Source: JAOPZW01 sp963707695
Lineage (GTDB): Bacteria > Actinomycetota > Thermoleophilia > Solirubrobacterales > Solirubrobacteraceae
Reading direction: 5' to 3'
Assembly (NCBI GenBank): GCA_963707695.1
Contig: CAVPQY010000003.1
Location: 806,001 to 870,000, forward strand
Length of the DNA stretch: 64,000 bases
Under the pieces are notes generated by a model that saw only the letters and a program-made list of their open reading frames with translations, made no database searches and was not told the origin of the DNA. Each line of letters starts with the position of its first letter. Position 1 is the first letter of the stretch. Position numbers and translations under genes: made by a program. Of this stretch, positions 1 through 9,722 are shown piece by piece.

Positions 1-1
1 C

Positions 2-82
2 CTGCGGCGCCTGCACGGGCTCGAGGTCGCCGCCGAGCACGACGCCCGGCGGGTCCTCCGTCCCGGGCACGAGCACCGATGA
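2..82 (+). CDS. 3' end of an upstream gene (partial)
   Basis: An open frame enters from the left edge and stops at a TGA at 80-82, leaving 26 residues. The tail ends in a V-L-R-P-G-H-E-H stretch. That resembles the C-terminal 'V-L-P-G-H' segment of metallo-beta-lactamase-fold hydrolases, but this is too short to trust. The TGA overlaps a possible ATG at 79 of the next gene (ATGA). Confidence 0.35.
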   Translation: MRRLHGLEVAAEHDARRVLRPGHEHR

Positions 83-111
83 GTCCCGGCCTTCCGGCGC
101 GTCCGAGGGTC

Positions 112-906
112 ATGACGAGCATCGCGTTCCCCGGGGAGTCGGCCGCGTACCGCGCCGCGCGCGACGCGCTCCTCGCACAGGAGGCGCGGCTGCGCCAGGC
201 CACGGAGGCGGTCGCCGCGGCCCGCCGCGAGCTGCCCCCCGGCGGGATCGTGCCCGAGGACTACGCCTTCCAGGGCCTGCGCGCCGACGGCGAGGCGGGC
301 GACGTGCGCCTGTCCGAGCTCTTCGGGCCCGGTCAGGCGTCACTGGCGCTCTACAGCTTCATGTTCCCCCGCGACCCGGGCGACGAGCGACCCGGGCCCG
401 ACGGCGGCGACAGCGCGCTGCTGCCCCTCGCGGAGGGGCCGTGCCCGTCGTGCACGGCGCTGCTGGACCAGCTCGACGGGGCGGCGGAGCACGTCGGCCA
501 GCGGGTGGGCTTCGCCGTCGTCGCCAAGGCGCCGCTGCCCCGGCTGCTGACCTTCGCCCGCGAGCGCGGGTGGCGGCACCTGCGGCTGGTGTCGTCGGCC
601 GGCACGACCTACAACCGCGACTACCACGGCGAGACGGCGCGGGGCGAGCAGCGCCCGATGCTCAACGTCTTCCACCGCGACGGCGCGGCGGTCCGCCACT
701 TCTGGGGCTCCGAGCTGCTCTACGCGCCGACGGAGCCGGGCCAGGATCCGCGGCACGTGGGGACCCTCGAGCCGCTCTGGAACCTCTTCGACCTCACCCC
801 CGACGGCCGGGGGACCGGGTGGGACGAGCAGCTGAGCTACGCCTGCTGCCCGCCCGCCGCGACGGAGACCCCACCCGCCCCGCCCCCGATCCGCCACCCC
901 CTCTAG
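112..906 (+). CDS. DUF899 family thioredoxin-like protein
   Basis: A 264-residue protein of the DUF899 family, a thioredoxin-fold group of unknown function. It carries the family's C-P-S-C-T-x-L-L-D segment near residue 115 and the downstream aromatic block ending in W-N-L-F-D-L-T-P. The N-terminal helix (A-A-Y-R-A-A-R-D-A-L-L) is typical of the family. I prefer the ATG at 112 because the family normally opens with this helix. An ATG at 79 would add 11 residues and overlap the upstream stop as ATGA. A redox or peroxide-related role is possible from the fold, but no substrate is known. Confidence 0.85.
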   Translation: MTSIAFPGESAAYRAARDALLAQEARLRQATEAVAAARRELPPGGIVPEDYAFQGLRADGEAGDVRLSELFGPGQASLALYSFMFPRDPGDERPGPDGGDSALLPLAEGPCPSCTALLDQLDGAAEHVGQRVGFAVVAKAPLPRLLTFARERGWRHLRLVSSAGTTYNRDYHGETARGEQRPMLNVFHRDGAAVRHFWGSELLYAPTEPGQDPRHVGTLEPLWNLFDLTPDGRGTGWDEQLSYACCPPAATETPPAPPPIRHPL

Positions 907-909
907 GGT
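904..909 (+). promoter_or_regulatory. Putative -10 box (TAGGGT)
   Basis: TAGGGT lies 7 bases before the ATG at 917, and its TAG is also the stop codon of the DUF899 gene. The spacing suits a leaderless transcript. Confidence 0.4.
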
Positions 910-916
910 CCGGCGC

Positions 917-1594
917 ATGCCGCCCGAAGAGCGCGTCGTCCCCCGCTTCGCCGCCGAGCCCCCGCAGGAGCTGCTGCCCTACGGGCGCTGGGCCGAGCGC
1001 CTGACGGAGGAGTTCCTGGCCGCCTGCCTGCGCGTCGAGGCCGACGGCGAGGACCTGGGCGAGCCGGGCGAGGTCGTCTGGTACCCCGACCGCAGCTGGC
1101 ACGGGCGCACGTTCGTCCCGGCCACGACGCGCACGGACGCCGGTTACGAGCTCTACGGCTACGTGAGCTTCCTGCCGGCGACCGAGGAGGACGAGGTCGG
1201 CGACGTCCACGCGGTCGCGGACTTCACGGCCGACGTCGCCGAGGCCAACCCGGACTGGACGATCGACCTGTGCGACGAGGTCGTCGGCGCCTGGCGCGGC
1301 GAGGAGGGCGCGGTCGCCGCCATGACGCTCGTGTGGGGCCGCCCCCTGCGCGGCGGGGGCGCGGTGGTGACCGCCGAGCTCGCGCGCCTGGCGGTCGACC
1401 AGTGCACGCTCGCGGACGGCCGCTTCACGCTGCTGGCCCCCGACGACTACCGGGGCGACACGCTCGAGGTCGCCGTCTTCGACCGGCGCGGCAGCCAGCT
1501 CGCCCGCGAGTCGCTCTACGCCGAGGACGGCGACGGCGACGCTGACGGCGACGGCGAGGACCGGGACGCCGGCGAGCGCGAGGGCGCGCCCTAG
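917..1594 (+). CDS. Conserved-looking acidic hypothetical protein
   Basis: A 225-residue acidic protein without a signal peptide, transmembrane segment or domain I recognise. The tail from about residue 195 is almost entirely Asp, Gly, Glu and Ala repeats (D-G-D-G-D-A-D-G-D-G-E-D) and is probably disordered. The body is rich in Trp and Tyr and looks folded. The start at 917 follows a putative -10 box by 7 bases. Its stop shares a CTAG palindrome with the stop of the convergent MMPL gene. Function unknown. Confidence 0.7.
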   Translation: MPPEERVVPRFAAEPPQELLPYGRWAERLTEEFLAACLRVEADGEDLGEPGEVVWYPDRSWHGRTFVPATTRTDAGYELYGYVSFLPATEEDEVGDVHAVADFTADVAEANPDWTIDLCDEVVGAWRGEEGAVAAMTLVWGRPLRGGGAVVTAELARLAVDQCTLADGRFTLLAPDDYRGDTLEVAVFDRRGSQLARESLYAEDGDGDADGDGEDRDAGEREGAP

Positions 1595-4161
1595 GCCGGC
1601 GTCGCGGGCTCGTCCGCCGCGGCGGGGTCGTCGGCGAGCTCGAGCACGCGGTCCATCGCCGTCGCCGCCAGGACCTGGGCGATCGGCGTCCCGCGGCCGC
1701 GCACGACGACGAGCCGCCGGCCGGCGCGGCGGGCGCGCTGCTGGGCCCGCACGAGCTCGCCGATCCCGGTCGAGTCCAGGAGCGTCACCTCGCGCAGGTC
1801 GACGACGAGCGTCGCCGTGCCCGCGTCGGCCTCGGCCTCGACCAGGCGGCGGTGGAGCTCGGGCGCCGAGTTGAGGTCGACCTCGCCGCTGAAGGCCACG
1901 CGCACGCTGCGGGCCCGCTCCCCGGCGCCGTCGCCGGCCGGCGCGGGGGCCGCCGCGGCGCCCGCCGCCGCAGGTGCGGGCGGCGCCGCCGTCTCCAGCT
2001 CGACGCGCGGCAGCCACCCCAGCCACGACGGCAGGTACCAGTTCAGGTCGCCGAGGAGCTTCATCGTCGCCGGGAGCAGCACGGCGCGCACGATCGTCGC
2101 GTCGATGAGGACGGCCAGCGCGAGCCCGACGCCCATCTCCTTGAAGTCGATCGAGCTCAGCGTCGCGAAGATCGAGAAGACGCCGACCATGACGATCGCC
2201 GCGCTCGTCACCACGCCGGCGGTGGCCTTGATGCCGTGCGCCACCGCCTCGTCGGTGGACATCCCGCCGTCGTGGCCCTCCTTGACGCGGCTGAGGATGA
2301 AGACGTGGTAGTCCATCGAGAGGCCGAACAGGATCACGAACAGGAAGAGCGGCAGCCACGAGGTGATCCCGCCGATCGACTGGAAGCCGATGAGCGACTC
2401 CAGGTGCCCGTCCTGGAAGATCCAGACGAGCACGCCGTAGGCGGCGAAGACCGAGAGCAGGTTGAGGAGGATCGCCTTCACCGGGATGACGATCGAGCGG
2501 AACGTCGTCATGAGCAGCACGAAGGCGAGCGCGAGGACGAAGAGGAAGACCCACGGCGCGCGCTGCTTCATGAGCTGGTTGAAGTCGTAGGACCCCGCGG
2601 TCAGGCCCGTGACGTCGGCCTGCACGCCCGGCAGCCGGCCGAGGGTCGCCGGGATGAAGCGGTCGCGCAGCGCCAGCATGGCGGCGTTCGACGCGTCGTC
2701 GGTGCCGTCGCCGGTGATGGCGATCGAGACCGAGGCGACGCGGCCGTTCGCGCTGTTGACCACCGTGAGCGGGTCGCGGAACTCCCCGCTGGCCACGGCG
2801 CGGTCGCGCATCGCCCGGATCGCGGCGGTGACCTCCAGCGCGCGGACGTCGGGCGCGCGGACGGCCACGACGGCCGGGATGGGGCCGCCCGGGAAGGCGG
2901 CGTTGATGCGGTCGTACGTCTTCATGACCGGCAGGTCGCGCGGAAGCCCCTGCACGCCGGAGTTCGCCGTGTGGAGGTGCAGTGCCGGCAGCGCCAGGAC
3001 GACGAGCACCGCCCCGGACGTGAGCGCCGAGATCCACGGGTGGCGCAGCACGGTGCCCACGACGGCCGCCCAGAACCCGGACTCCGCGTTCGGGTCGCGG
3101 TCGCGCCGGAAGGGCAGGCGGCCCTTCTCGACCCGGTCGCCGAGCTTGGACAGGACCGCGGGCAGCACCGTCAGGGAGCCGCACACCGCGACGGCCACCA
3201 CGAGGATCGTCCCGGTCGCGAAGGACTGGAACGTCGCGTTGCCGGTGAGGTACATCCCGGCCATCGCGATCATGACGGTGCCGCCGGAGACGAGCACGGC
3301 CCGGCCGGAGGTCGCCGCCGCCACGTCGAGCGCGTCGTCCGGGCCGCGGCCGAGCGCGCGCTCGTCGCGCTCGCGGCGCAGGTAGAACATCGAGTAGTCC
3401 ACCCCGACGGCGAGGCCCACGAGCAGGATCACCGACGAGATCGACTGGTCGACGGGCCAGAGCTGGCTGATCGGCGCCAGCAGTCCGAGGGTGATGATCA
3501 CCGACGAGAGGCCCAGCAGGAGCGGGATCCCCGCCGCGACGAGCGCCCCGAAGGCGACCACGAGGATGAGCAGCGTGATCGGCAGCGAGAGCAGCTCGGC
3601 CTTGCGGAAGTCGTCCTCGAAGGCCTTGTTCAGCGCCTTGGCCGCGCTGGCGTCGCCGAACTCCTCGATCCGCAGCCCCGGGTGCGCGCGGTCGAGCGCG
3701 GCGACGACGTCGAGGACGGGCCCGACCCGCTTCTCGGCGAGGTCGGCATCACCACGAAGGTCGAACGTCACCAGGGCGGAGCGCCGGTCGCGCGAGATCT
3801 GCCCCTCGTTCGCGGGCGCCAGGGGCGACTGCACGTCGACGACGTTCGGCGTCACGCGCAGTCGCCGGACGACGTCGCGGACGCCGGCGGTGAACCGGGG
3901 GTCGCTGATCTGCAGGCTGCCGTCCTCGGACTGCACGAGGACCTGCTCGCTGGCACGATCGGCGAAGCCGGCGTCGGCCAGGGCTTGGTCGGCGCGGCGG
4001 GACTCCCCGTTGCCGGAGTCCTCGTCCTTGATCTCCTGCAGCCCGACGTTGCCGGCCAGGCCGAGGCACACGACGACGAGCGCGAGCCAGCCGAAGATGG
4101 CGATGCGGCGGTGGCGCGCGCTCCAGCGAGCGGCCCGCTGGGCGAGGTTCCTGCTGGGCAT
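1591..4161 (-). CDS. MMPL-family RND transporter fused to a C-terminal STAS domain
   Basis: An 856-residue inner-membrane protein. Residues about 1-735 form an MMPL/RND exporter: an N-terminal membrane segment, a large periplasmic domain, two sets of membrane helices, and MMPL-type motifs (V-G-V-D-Y-S-M-F-Y-L-R-R-E-R in the first half, L-S-M-D-Y-H-V-F-I-L-S-R in the second). A linker rich in Ala and Pro (about 720-748) leads to a STAS domain (about 752-845). That domain contains D-S-T-G-I-G with Ser near 797, the phosphorylatable position of anti-anti-sigma factors. RND exporters of this family usually carry lipids or drugs out of the cytoplasm. The STAS fusion is unusual and suggests regulation or partner docking. 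No accessory gene adjoins it. Confidence 0.88.
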   Translation of the reverse strand: MPSRNLAQRAARWSARHRRIAIFGWLALVVVCLGLAGNVGLQEIKDEDSGNGESRRADQALADAGFADRASEQVLVQSEDGSLQISDPRFTAGVRDVVRRLRVTPNVVDVQSPLAPANEGQISRDRRSALVTFDLRGDADLAEKRVGPVLDVVAALDRAHPGLRIEEFGDASAAKALNKAFEDDFRKAELLSLPITLLILVVAFGALVAAGIPLLLGLSSVIITLGLLAPISQLWPVDQSISSVILLVGLAVGVDYSMFYLRRERDERALGRGPDDALDVAAATSGRAVLVSGGTVMIAMAGMYLTGNATFQSFATGTILVVAVAVCGSLTVLPAVLSKLGDRVEKGRLPFRRDRDPNAESGFWAAVVGTVLRHPWISALTSGAVLVVLALPALHLHTANSGVQGLPRDLPVMKTYDRINAAFPGGPIPAVVAVRAPDVRALEVTAAIRAMRDRAVASGEFRDPLTVVNSANGRVASVSIAITGDGTDDASNAAMLALRDRFIPATLGRLPGVQADVTGLTAGSYDFNQLMKQRAPWVFLFVLALAFVLLMTTFRSIVIPVKAILLNLLSVFAAYGVLVWIFQDGHLESLIGFQSIGGITSWLPLFLFVILFGLSMDYHVFILSRVKEGHDGGMSTDEAVAHGIKATAGVVTSAAIVMVGVFSIFATLSSIDFKEMGVGLALAVLIDATIVRAVLLPATMKLLGDLNWYLPSWLGWLPRVELETAAPPAPAAAGAAAAPAPAGDGAGERARSVRVAFSGEVDLNSAPELHRRLVEAEADAGTATLVVDLREVTLLDSTGIGELVRAQQRARRAGRRLVVVRGRGTPIAQVLAATAMDRVLELADDPAAADEPATPA

Positions 4162-4236
4162 TGACGGCCCCCCCGTCGACGGCTGCTGGACTCCGGCCGA
4201 CCCTACGCCCGCCCGGAAGGTGCCGGGAAGAGCTGC

Positions 4237-4695
4237 CTAGGCACGCACGCCGGCCACCCGCCCGCCCGTGCGCCGCACGAGCTCGGCCGGGCTGAGCGGG
4301 AAGACCTCGGTCGGCGTCCCGGCGGCGGCCCAGACCTCGTCGTGGGCCAGGAGGTCCTCGTCGACGAGGGTGGGCACGACCGGCGTGGCGCCCGTCCAGC
4401 CGAAGGGCGGCACCCCGCCGATGGCGAAGCCGGAGTGGTGGCGGACGAAGGCGGCATCGGCCCGCTCCAGGCGGGCGCCGACCATCGCGCCGACGCGGCC
4501 GGGGTCGACGCGGTTGGCGCCGCTGGTGACCACGAGCAGCGGGCCGCCGGCCTCGCCCGCGAGGCGGAACACGAGCGACTTGCAGATCTGACCGACGGTG
4601 CACCCGATCGCGTCGGCCGCGTCCTGCGCGGTGCGCGTCCCCTGCGGGAAGCTCCGGACGGGTCCGAAGGCGGCGAAGCGGTCCTGGTCCTCCAC
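4237..4695 (-). CDS. YbaK/EbsC family aminoacyl-tRNA deacylase
   Basis: A 152-residue YbaK/ProX-type protein. The family hydrolyses misacylated tRNAs (Cys-tRNA-Pro or Ala-tRNA-Pro) in the cytoplasm. Seen here are the family's substrate-pocket lysine in I-C-K-S-L-V-F near residue 40, the G-x-x-P-P-F-G segment near 95, and full family length. The start is GTG at 4695, one base after the dppF stop, so it is probably the last gene of the peptide-transport operon transcript. Substrate specificity cannot be read from sequence. Confidence 0.85.
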   Translation of the reverse strand: MEDQDRFAAFGPVRSFPQGTRTAQDAADAIGCTVGQICKSLVFRLAGEAGGPLLVVTSGANRVDPGRVGAMVGARLERADAAFVRHHSGFAIGGVPPFGWTGATPVVPTLVDEDLLAHDEVWAAAGTPTEVFPLSPAELVRRTGGRVAGVRA

Positions 4696-4696
4696 G

Positions 4697-5721
4697 CTAC
4701 GCGGCGGCGGTGGGCACGCGGCGCTGGATCTCCTCGTCCGTCAGCGGGAAGTGGCACGCGGCGACGTTGCCGCCCTGCTTGACGTCCAGGAGCGGCTCGT
4801 CGACGTCGCACTTGCCCTCCACGAACTTCGGGCACCGCGTGTGGAAGCGGCAGGCGTGGGGTGGGTTCGTCGGCGAGGGCACGTCTCCGCCCAGCACGAC
4901 GCGCTGCTTGCCCGCCGCGAGTCGCGGGTCCGGGACCGGCACCGCGGACATCAGCGCGCCCGTGTACGGGTGGCGCGGGTGCTCGAAGAGCTGGTCGGCG
5001 TCGGCGATCTCGACGATCTTGCCGAGGTACATGACCGCCACGCGGTCGCACACGTGCCGCACGACGCTGAGGTCGTGGGCGATGAAGATGATCGTCAGGC
5101 CGAGGTCGCGCTGGAGCTCCTCGAGGAGGTTGATGATCTGCGCCTGGATCGAGACGTCCAGGGCGGAGACCGGCTCGTCGGCGACGACGAGCTTCGGCTT
5201 GAGCGCGATCGCCCGCGCTACGCCGATCCGCTGGCGCTGGCCGCCGGAGAACTCGTGGGGGTAGCGGTTGTAGTGCTCGGGGTTGAGCCCGACGCGCTCC
5301 ATGAGCGCCTGGACGATCCGCTTGCGCTTGCCCTCGTCGCGCTCGAGGTCGTGGATGACGAACGGCTCGCCGATGATCGTGCCGACCGTCTTGCGCGGGT
5401 TCAGCGACGAGTACGGGTCCTGGAAGATCATCTGCATGTCGCGGCGCAGCGGCTTGAGCTCGCGGCGCGACAGGTGCGCGATGTCCTGCCCGCGGTAGCG
5501 GATCTCGCCGCTGGTCGGCTCGAGCAGGCGCATCAGCAGGCGCGCCGTCGTCGACTTGCCGCAGCCGGACTCGCCCACGAGGCCGAGCGTCTCCCCCTCG
5601 ATGACGTCGAAGGAGACGCCGTCGACGGCCTGCACGGCGCCGACCTGGCGCTGGAAGACGATGCCCCGCGTCAGCGGGAAGTGCTTGACGAGATCGCGGA
5701 TCTCGAAGAGCGCGGTGTCGC

Positions 5722-5725
<4 letters not shown>
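4697..5725 (-). CDS. dppF: Dipeptide/oligopeptide ABC transporter ATP-binding protein (DppF/OppF type)
   Basis: A 342-residue ATPase. It has Walker A (G-E-S-G-C-G-K-S-T near residue 50), the Q-loop (I-F-Q-D-P), the signature F-S-G-G-Q-R-Q-R and Walker B (L-V-V-A-D-E-P). The oligopeptide-type C-terminus has the Cys cluster (C-R-F-H-T-R-C-P-K) that can bind Fe-S in this family. I chose the GTG at 5725: its GTGA overlaps the stop of dppD, giving translational coupling, and the protein then begins just before the first beta strand. It powers import with DppD, DppB and DppC. Confidence 0.93.
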
Positions 5726-6804
<1,079 letters not shown>

Positions 6805-6807
6805 GAC

Positions 6808-7776
6808 CTAGTACCTCACGCGCGGATCGAGGAACGCGTAGACGACGTCCACGACCAGGTTCAGCAGGATGATGAAGAACGCGCCCAGGATGACCGTCCC
6901 CTGCACCGTCGGCAGGTCGCTCTTCTGGATCGCGTCGTAGGCCAGCCGCCCGATGCCGGGGATGTTGAAGACCGACTCGGTGAGGATGGCGCCGCCGAGC
7001 AGGATCCCGAGGTCCAGCCCCAGGATCGTGACGATCGGCGTGATGGCCGATCGCACCCCGTGCTTGAAGACGACGCGGCGCTCGCGCAGGCCCTTGGCGC
7101 GCGCGGTGCGGATGTAGTCCTCGCCCATCGTCTCGATGAGGTTGCCGCGCAGGAAGCGGGCGTAGATCGCCGCGAACGAGGCGGCGAGCACGAGCCACGG
7201 CATGATCAGCGCCGGGATGACCTGCCCCGGGTCGGTGAAGATGTTGCCGCTCGACGGGTACGCGCCCGAGCCCTTCAGCAGCGGGAACTTCCCGAGGTCC
7301 TCGGAGAAGAGGTACAGCGACACGAGGCCGAGCCAGTAGACCGGCGCGGAGATGGCCACGAGGGCGGTGCCCATGGCCGCCTTGTCGATCCACGTCCCGT
7401 GCTTGCGGGCGGCCAGGATGCCGATCGGGATCCCGATGAGCAGCCAGCACACCATGGCGCCGACGGCGAGCGTCGCGGTCGCCGGCAGGCGGTCGAAGAT
7501 CTGCGACCGGACCGACACGTTGTTCTGGTACGTGTAGCCGAAGTCGAAGTGGAAGACGAGCCGGTCGAGGTACTTCCAGTACTGCACGTACCACGGCTTG
7601 TCGAGGCCGAGGGTCTTGCGGATCGACTCCACGAGCTCCGGCGACGGGTTGCGCCCTGCGCGCAGGACCGCCGGGTCGGCGGAGGGCAGGGTGTAGAAGA
7701 TGATGAAGGTGATGAGGCTGATGACCAGCAGCAGCACCACCATCCAGAGCAGCCGGCGGACGATGAAGGGGATCAT
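6808..7776 (-). CDS. dppB: ABC transporter permease, DppB/OppB type
   Basis: A 322-residue integral membrane protein with six predicted helices. It has the DppB-type N-terminal domain (first helix, then a periplasmic stretch with D-K-P-W-Y-V-Q-Y-W) and the ATPase-contact EAA-like loop (Y-I-R-T-A-R-A-K-G-L). The C-terminus L-D-P-R-V-R-Y is the usual DppB ending. It is separated from the upstream solute-binding gene by a strong hairpin and from dppD by 3 bases. It forms the channel with DppC. Confidence 0.93.
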   Translation of the reverse strand: MIPFIVRRLLWMVVLLLVISLITFIIFYTLPSADPAVLRAGRNPSPELVESIRKTLGLDKPWYVQYWKYLDRLVFHFDFGYTYQNNVSVRSQIFDRLPATATLAVGAMVCWLLIGIPIGILAARKHGTWIDKAAMGTALVAISAPVYWLGLVSLYLFSEDLGKFPLLKGSGAYPSSGNIFTDPGQVIPALIMPWLVLAASFAAIYARFLRGNLIETMGEDYIRTARAKGLRERRVVFKHGVRSAITPIVTILGLDLGILLGGAILTESVFNIPGIGRLAYDAIQKSDLPTVQGTVILGAFFIILLNLVVDVVYAFLDPRVRY

Positions 7777-7801
7777 GCGAGGGGGCGGGTCCTAGAGCCG
7801 T

Positions 7802-7834
7802 CGGCCCCGCCGTCCGGTGCGGACGACGGGGCCG
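7802..7834 (-). terminator. Strong hairpin between the binding-protein and dppB genes
   Basis: In the minus-strand transcript a 15-base-pair stem with one G-U pair and a three-base loop forms 32 bases after the binding-protein stop. No U-tract follows. Such stems commonly stabilise the abundant binding-protein mRNA or attenuate read-through into the permease genes. Confidence 0.6.
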
Positions 7835-7866
7835 GCAGGCCCTTGGTGGTCTGACTCCGGCTGCTC

Positions 7867-9672
7867 CTACTTCAGCGAGGTGTAGCTGAGGTCGTGCGTC
7901 GTGAAGTAGTCACTCCCCACGGCGTTCACGTCCTTGGAGTTGATCAGGGCCGTCTTGTCCCAGATCCACGGGATCGACGGCGCCTGCTCGGCGATCTGGT
8001 GGTTGATCTTCGCCCACGCGTCGTTCCGGCTCTTGCCGACGGGCTCGAGCGCGGCCTTCGCCATCGCGTCGTTGATCGCCTTGTCGTTGAGCTGCGGCCA
8101 GTTGACGTTGCCCTGCTGGAGGATGTTGTTGCCGTTGAACGTGGCGTCCAGCATGGACTGCGGGTCGGTGAAGTCCTTGAACCACCCGACGTTCGGGCAG
8201 ATCGCGACCTTGATCTTGGGCACGCCGCAGAACTTCGTGTAGAGCGTGTCCTGGGGCACGATGCGGAAGTTGAGCTTGAAGCCCATGTTCTCCAGCTGGC
8301 CCTGCATGACCTCGGCGGTCTTCTTGCCGGGGTCCGCGTTGGTCGCGATGGTCAGGAACTTCTCCGAGCCGGTCCACTTGCCCGTGTTCGGGTCGATGGA
8401 GAGGCTCGGGTCCTCCTGCTTGGCGGCCAGCATGTACTTCTTGAACAGCGCCTGGTCGCCCTCCGGCTTGGAGAAGTAGTCCAGGTCGGTGTTCTGCTTG
8501 AGGCCGCCGGCCTCCTCGAAGCCGGGGATGCCCGGCGGGATCCAGCCCGTGGCGATGTCCCCGAGCGTCGCGCCACCGCGGGTCAGGCGGAGCGCGCTGC
8601 GGTCCGTGCCGGCGATGAGCGCCTTGCGGACGTTGAGGTTGTCGAACGGCTTGATCGTGTTGTTGATGCCGATGTAGCGGGTGCCGCCGGACGGGACGAA
8701 GATGACCTGGTCCTTGCTCCGGGACAGCGCCTGCTTGAGCACCGGCGCCGGCGGCGAGCCGGCGTCGCAGCAGAGCGTCGCGTTGCCCTGCAGCGTGCGC
8801 CGCGAGGCGACGGTCAGGTCGCTGTTGCCCTCGTCGATGTTGACGGCGTCGAGGTAGGCGGGCCGGTAGTCCGTCTTCGCGTCCCAGTTCGGGTTGCGGA
8901 CGATCTGGATCTGCTTGCCCGGCACGCGGCCGACGACCTTGCCCGACGAGTTGTTCTTCACCATGTACGGACCGGTGAAGGCGACGTAGGAGTCGTAGGT
9001 CGACGGGTTCTTCTGGTCGTACTTGAACGCGTAGCTCTTCGGCACCGGGATGGTGATCGGCATCACCAGCGCCTGGGACACCAGCGGCGCCGACGCGGTC
9101 TTGAGCTTGATGACCAGCGTCGACTTGTCCGGCGTCTGCAGGCCCGAGATCGGCTTGTAGCTGCCGGTGTTGGACTTCGCAGGCGTGCCGACGATCGAGC
9201 TGAAGTACGTGCCGGCGTAACCCGACGGGACCTGCTTGGTGAAGGCCCGCTCGATGGCGTACTTGATGTCGGCCGTCGTGACCTCGCGGTTGACCGGCGG
9301 GGCGAACTTGATGCCCGGCTTGATCTTGACCGTGATCGTCTTGTTGTCCGCCGAGATCTGCGGGTCGCCGTCGGCGAGGTCGGGGATCGGCGTCTGCGAG
9401 TTGTCGGGCTTGAACGAGTAGAGCGGCCGGTTGGTCGCGTAGGCGACCATCGAGCCGAAGGTGTAGTACGTCTGACCCGGATCGAGGTAGTCGATGTCGG
9501 AGGCGGCGAGGTAGGTGATCGTGCCACCCTTCTTGCCCTGCTCCGTCGGGTTGCTGCTGTTCGTGTTGCTGCTGCCGCTGTTGTTGTCGTTCCCGCCACA
9601 GGCGGACACGACCAACGCGAGCGCGGCCAGCACCGCCGCGAACAGGGTCCAGCGGATGGACCGCTGCCTCAT
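7867..9672 (-). CDS. dppA: Extracellular solute-binding lipoprotein, family 5 (peptide/nickel type)
   Basis: A 601-residue substrate receptor for the ABC importer, tethered to the outer membrane face. The signal peptide ends in a lipobox (V-S-A-C) with Cys at residue 25. A low-complexity Asn/Ser/Gly linker follows, then an SBP_bac_5 fold starting at G-G-T-I-T-Y-L and ending in W-I-W-D-K-T-A-L. The ATG at 9672 has AGGAGG 7 bases upstream; longer upstream frames lack a signal peptide. The linker is less GC-rich than surrounding genes. Substrate (dipeptide, oligopeptide or other) is not determinable here. Confidence 0.92.
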   Translation of the reverse strand: MRQRSIRWTLFAAVLAALALVVSACGGNDNNSGSSNTNSSNPTEQGKKGGTITYLAASDIDYLDPGQTYYTFGSMVAYATNRPLYSFKPDNSQTPIPDLADGDPQISADNKTITVKIKPGIKFAPPVNREVTTADIKYAIERAFTKQVPSGYAGTYFSSIVGTPAKSNTGSYKPISGLQTPDKSTLVIKLKTASAPLVSQALVMPITIPVPKSYAFKYDQKNPSTYDSYVAFTGPYMVKNNSSGKVVGRVPGKQIQIVRNPNWDAKTDYRPAYLDAVNIDEGNSDLTVASRRTLQGNATLCCDAGSPPAPVLKQALSRSKDQVIFVPSGGTRYIGINNTIKPFDNLNVRKALIAGTDRSALRLTRGGATLGDIATGWIPPGIPGFEEAGGLKQNTDLDYFSKPEGDQALFKKYMLAAKQEDPSLSIDPNTGKWTGSEKFLTIATNADPGKKTAEVMQGQLENMGFKLNFRIVPQDTLYTKFCGVPKIKVAICPNVGWFKDFTDPQSMLDATFNGNNILQQGNVNWPQLNDKAINDAMAKAALEPVGKSRNDAWAKINHQIAEQAPSIPWIWDKTALINSKDVNAVGSDYFTTHDLSYTSLK

Positions 9673-9722
9673 GTGCTGCTCCTCCTTGTTGTGCACTTGC
9701 ACTGCTCTCCCAACGGGCGCCA

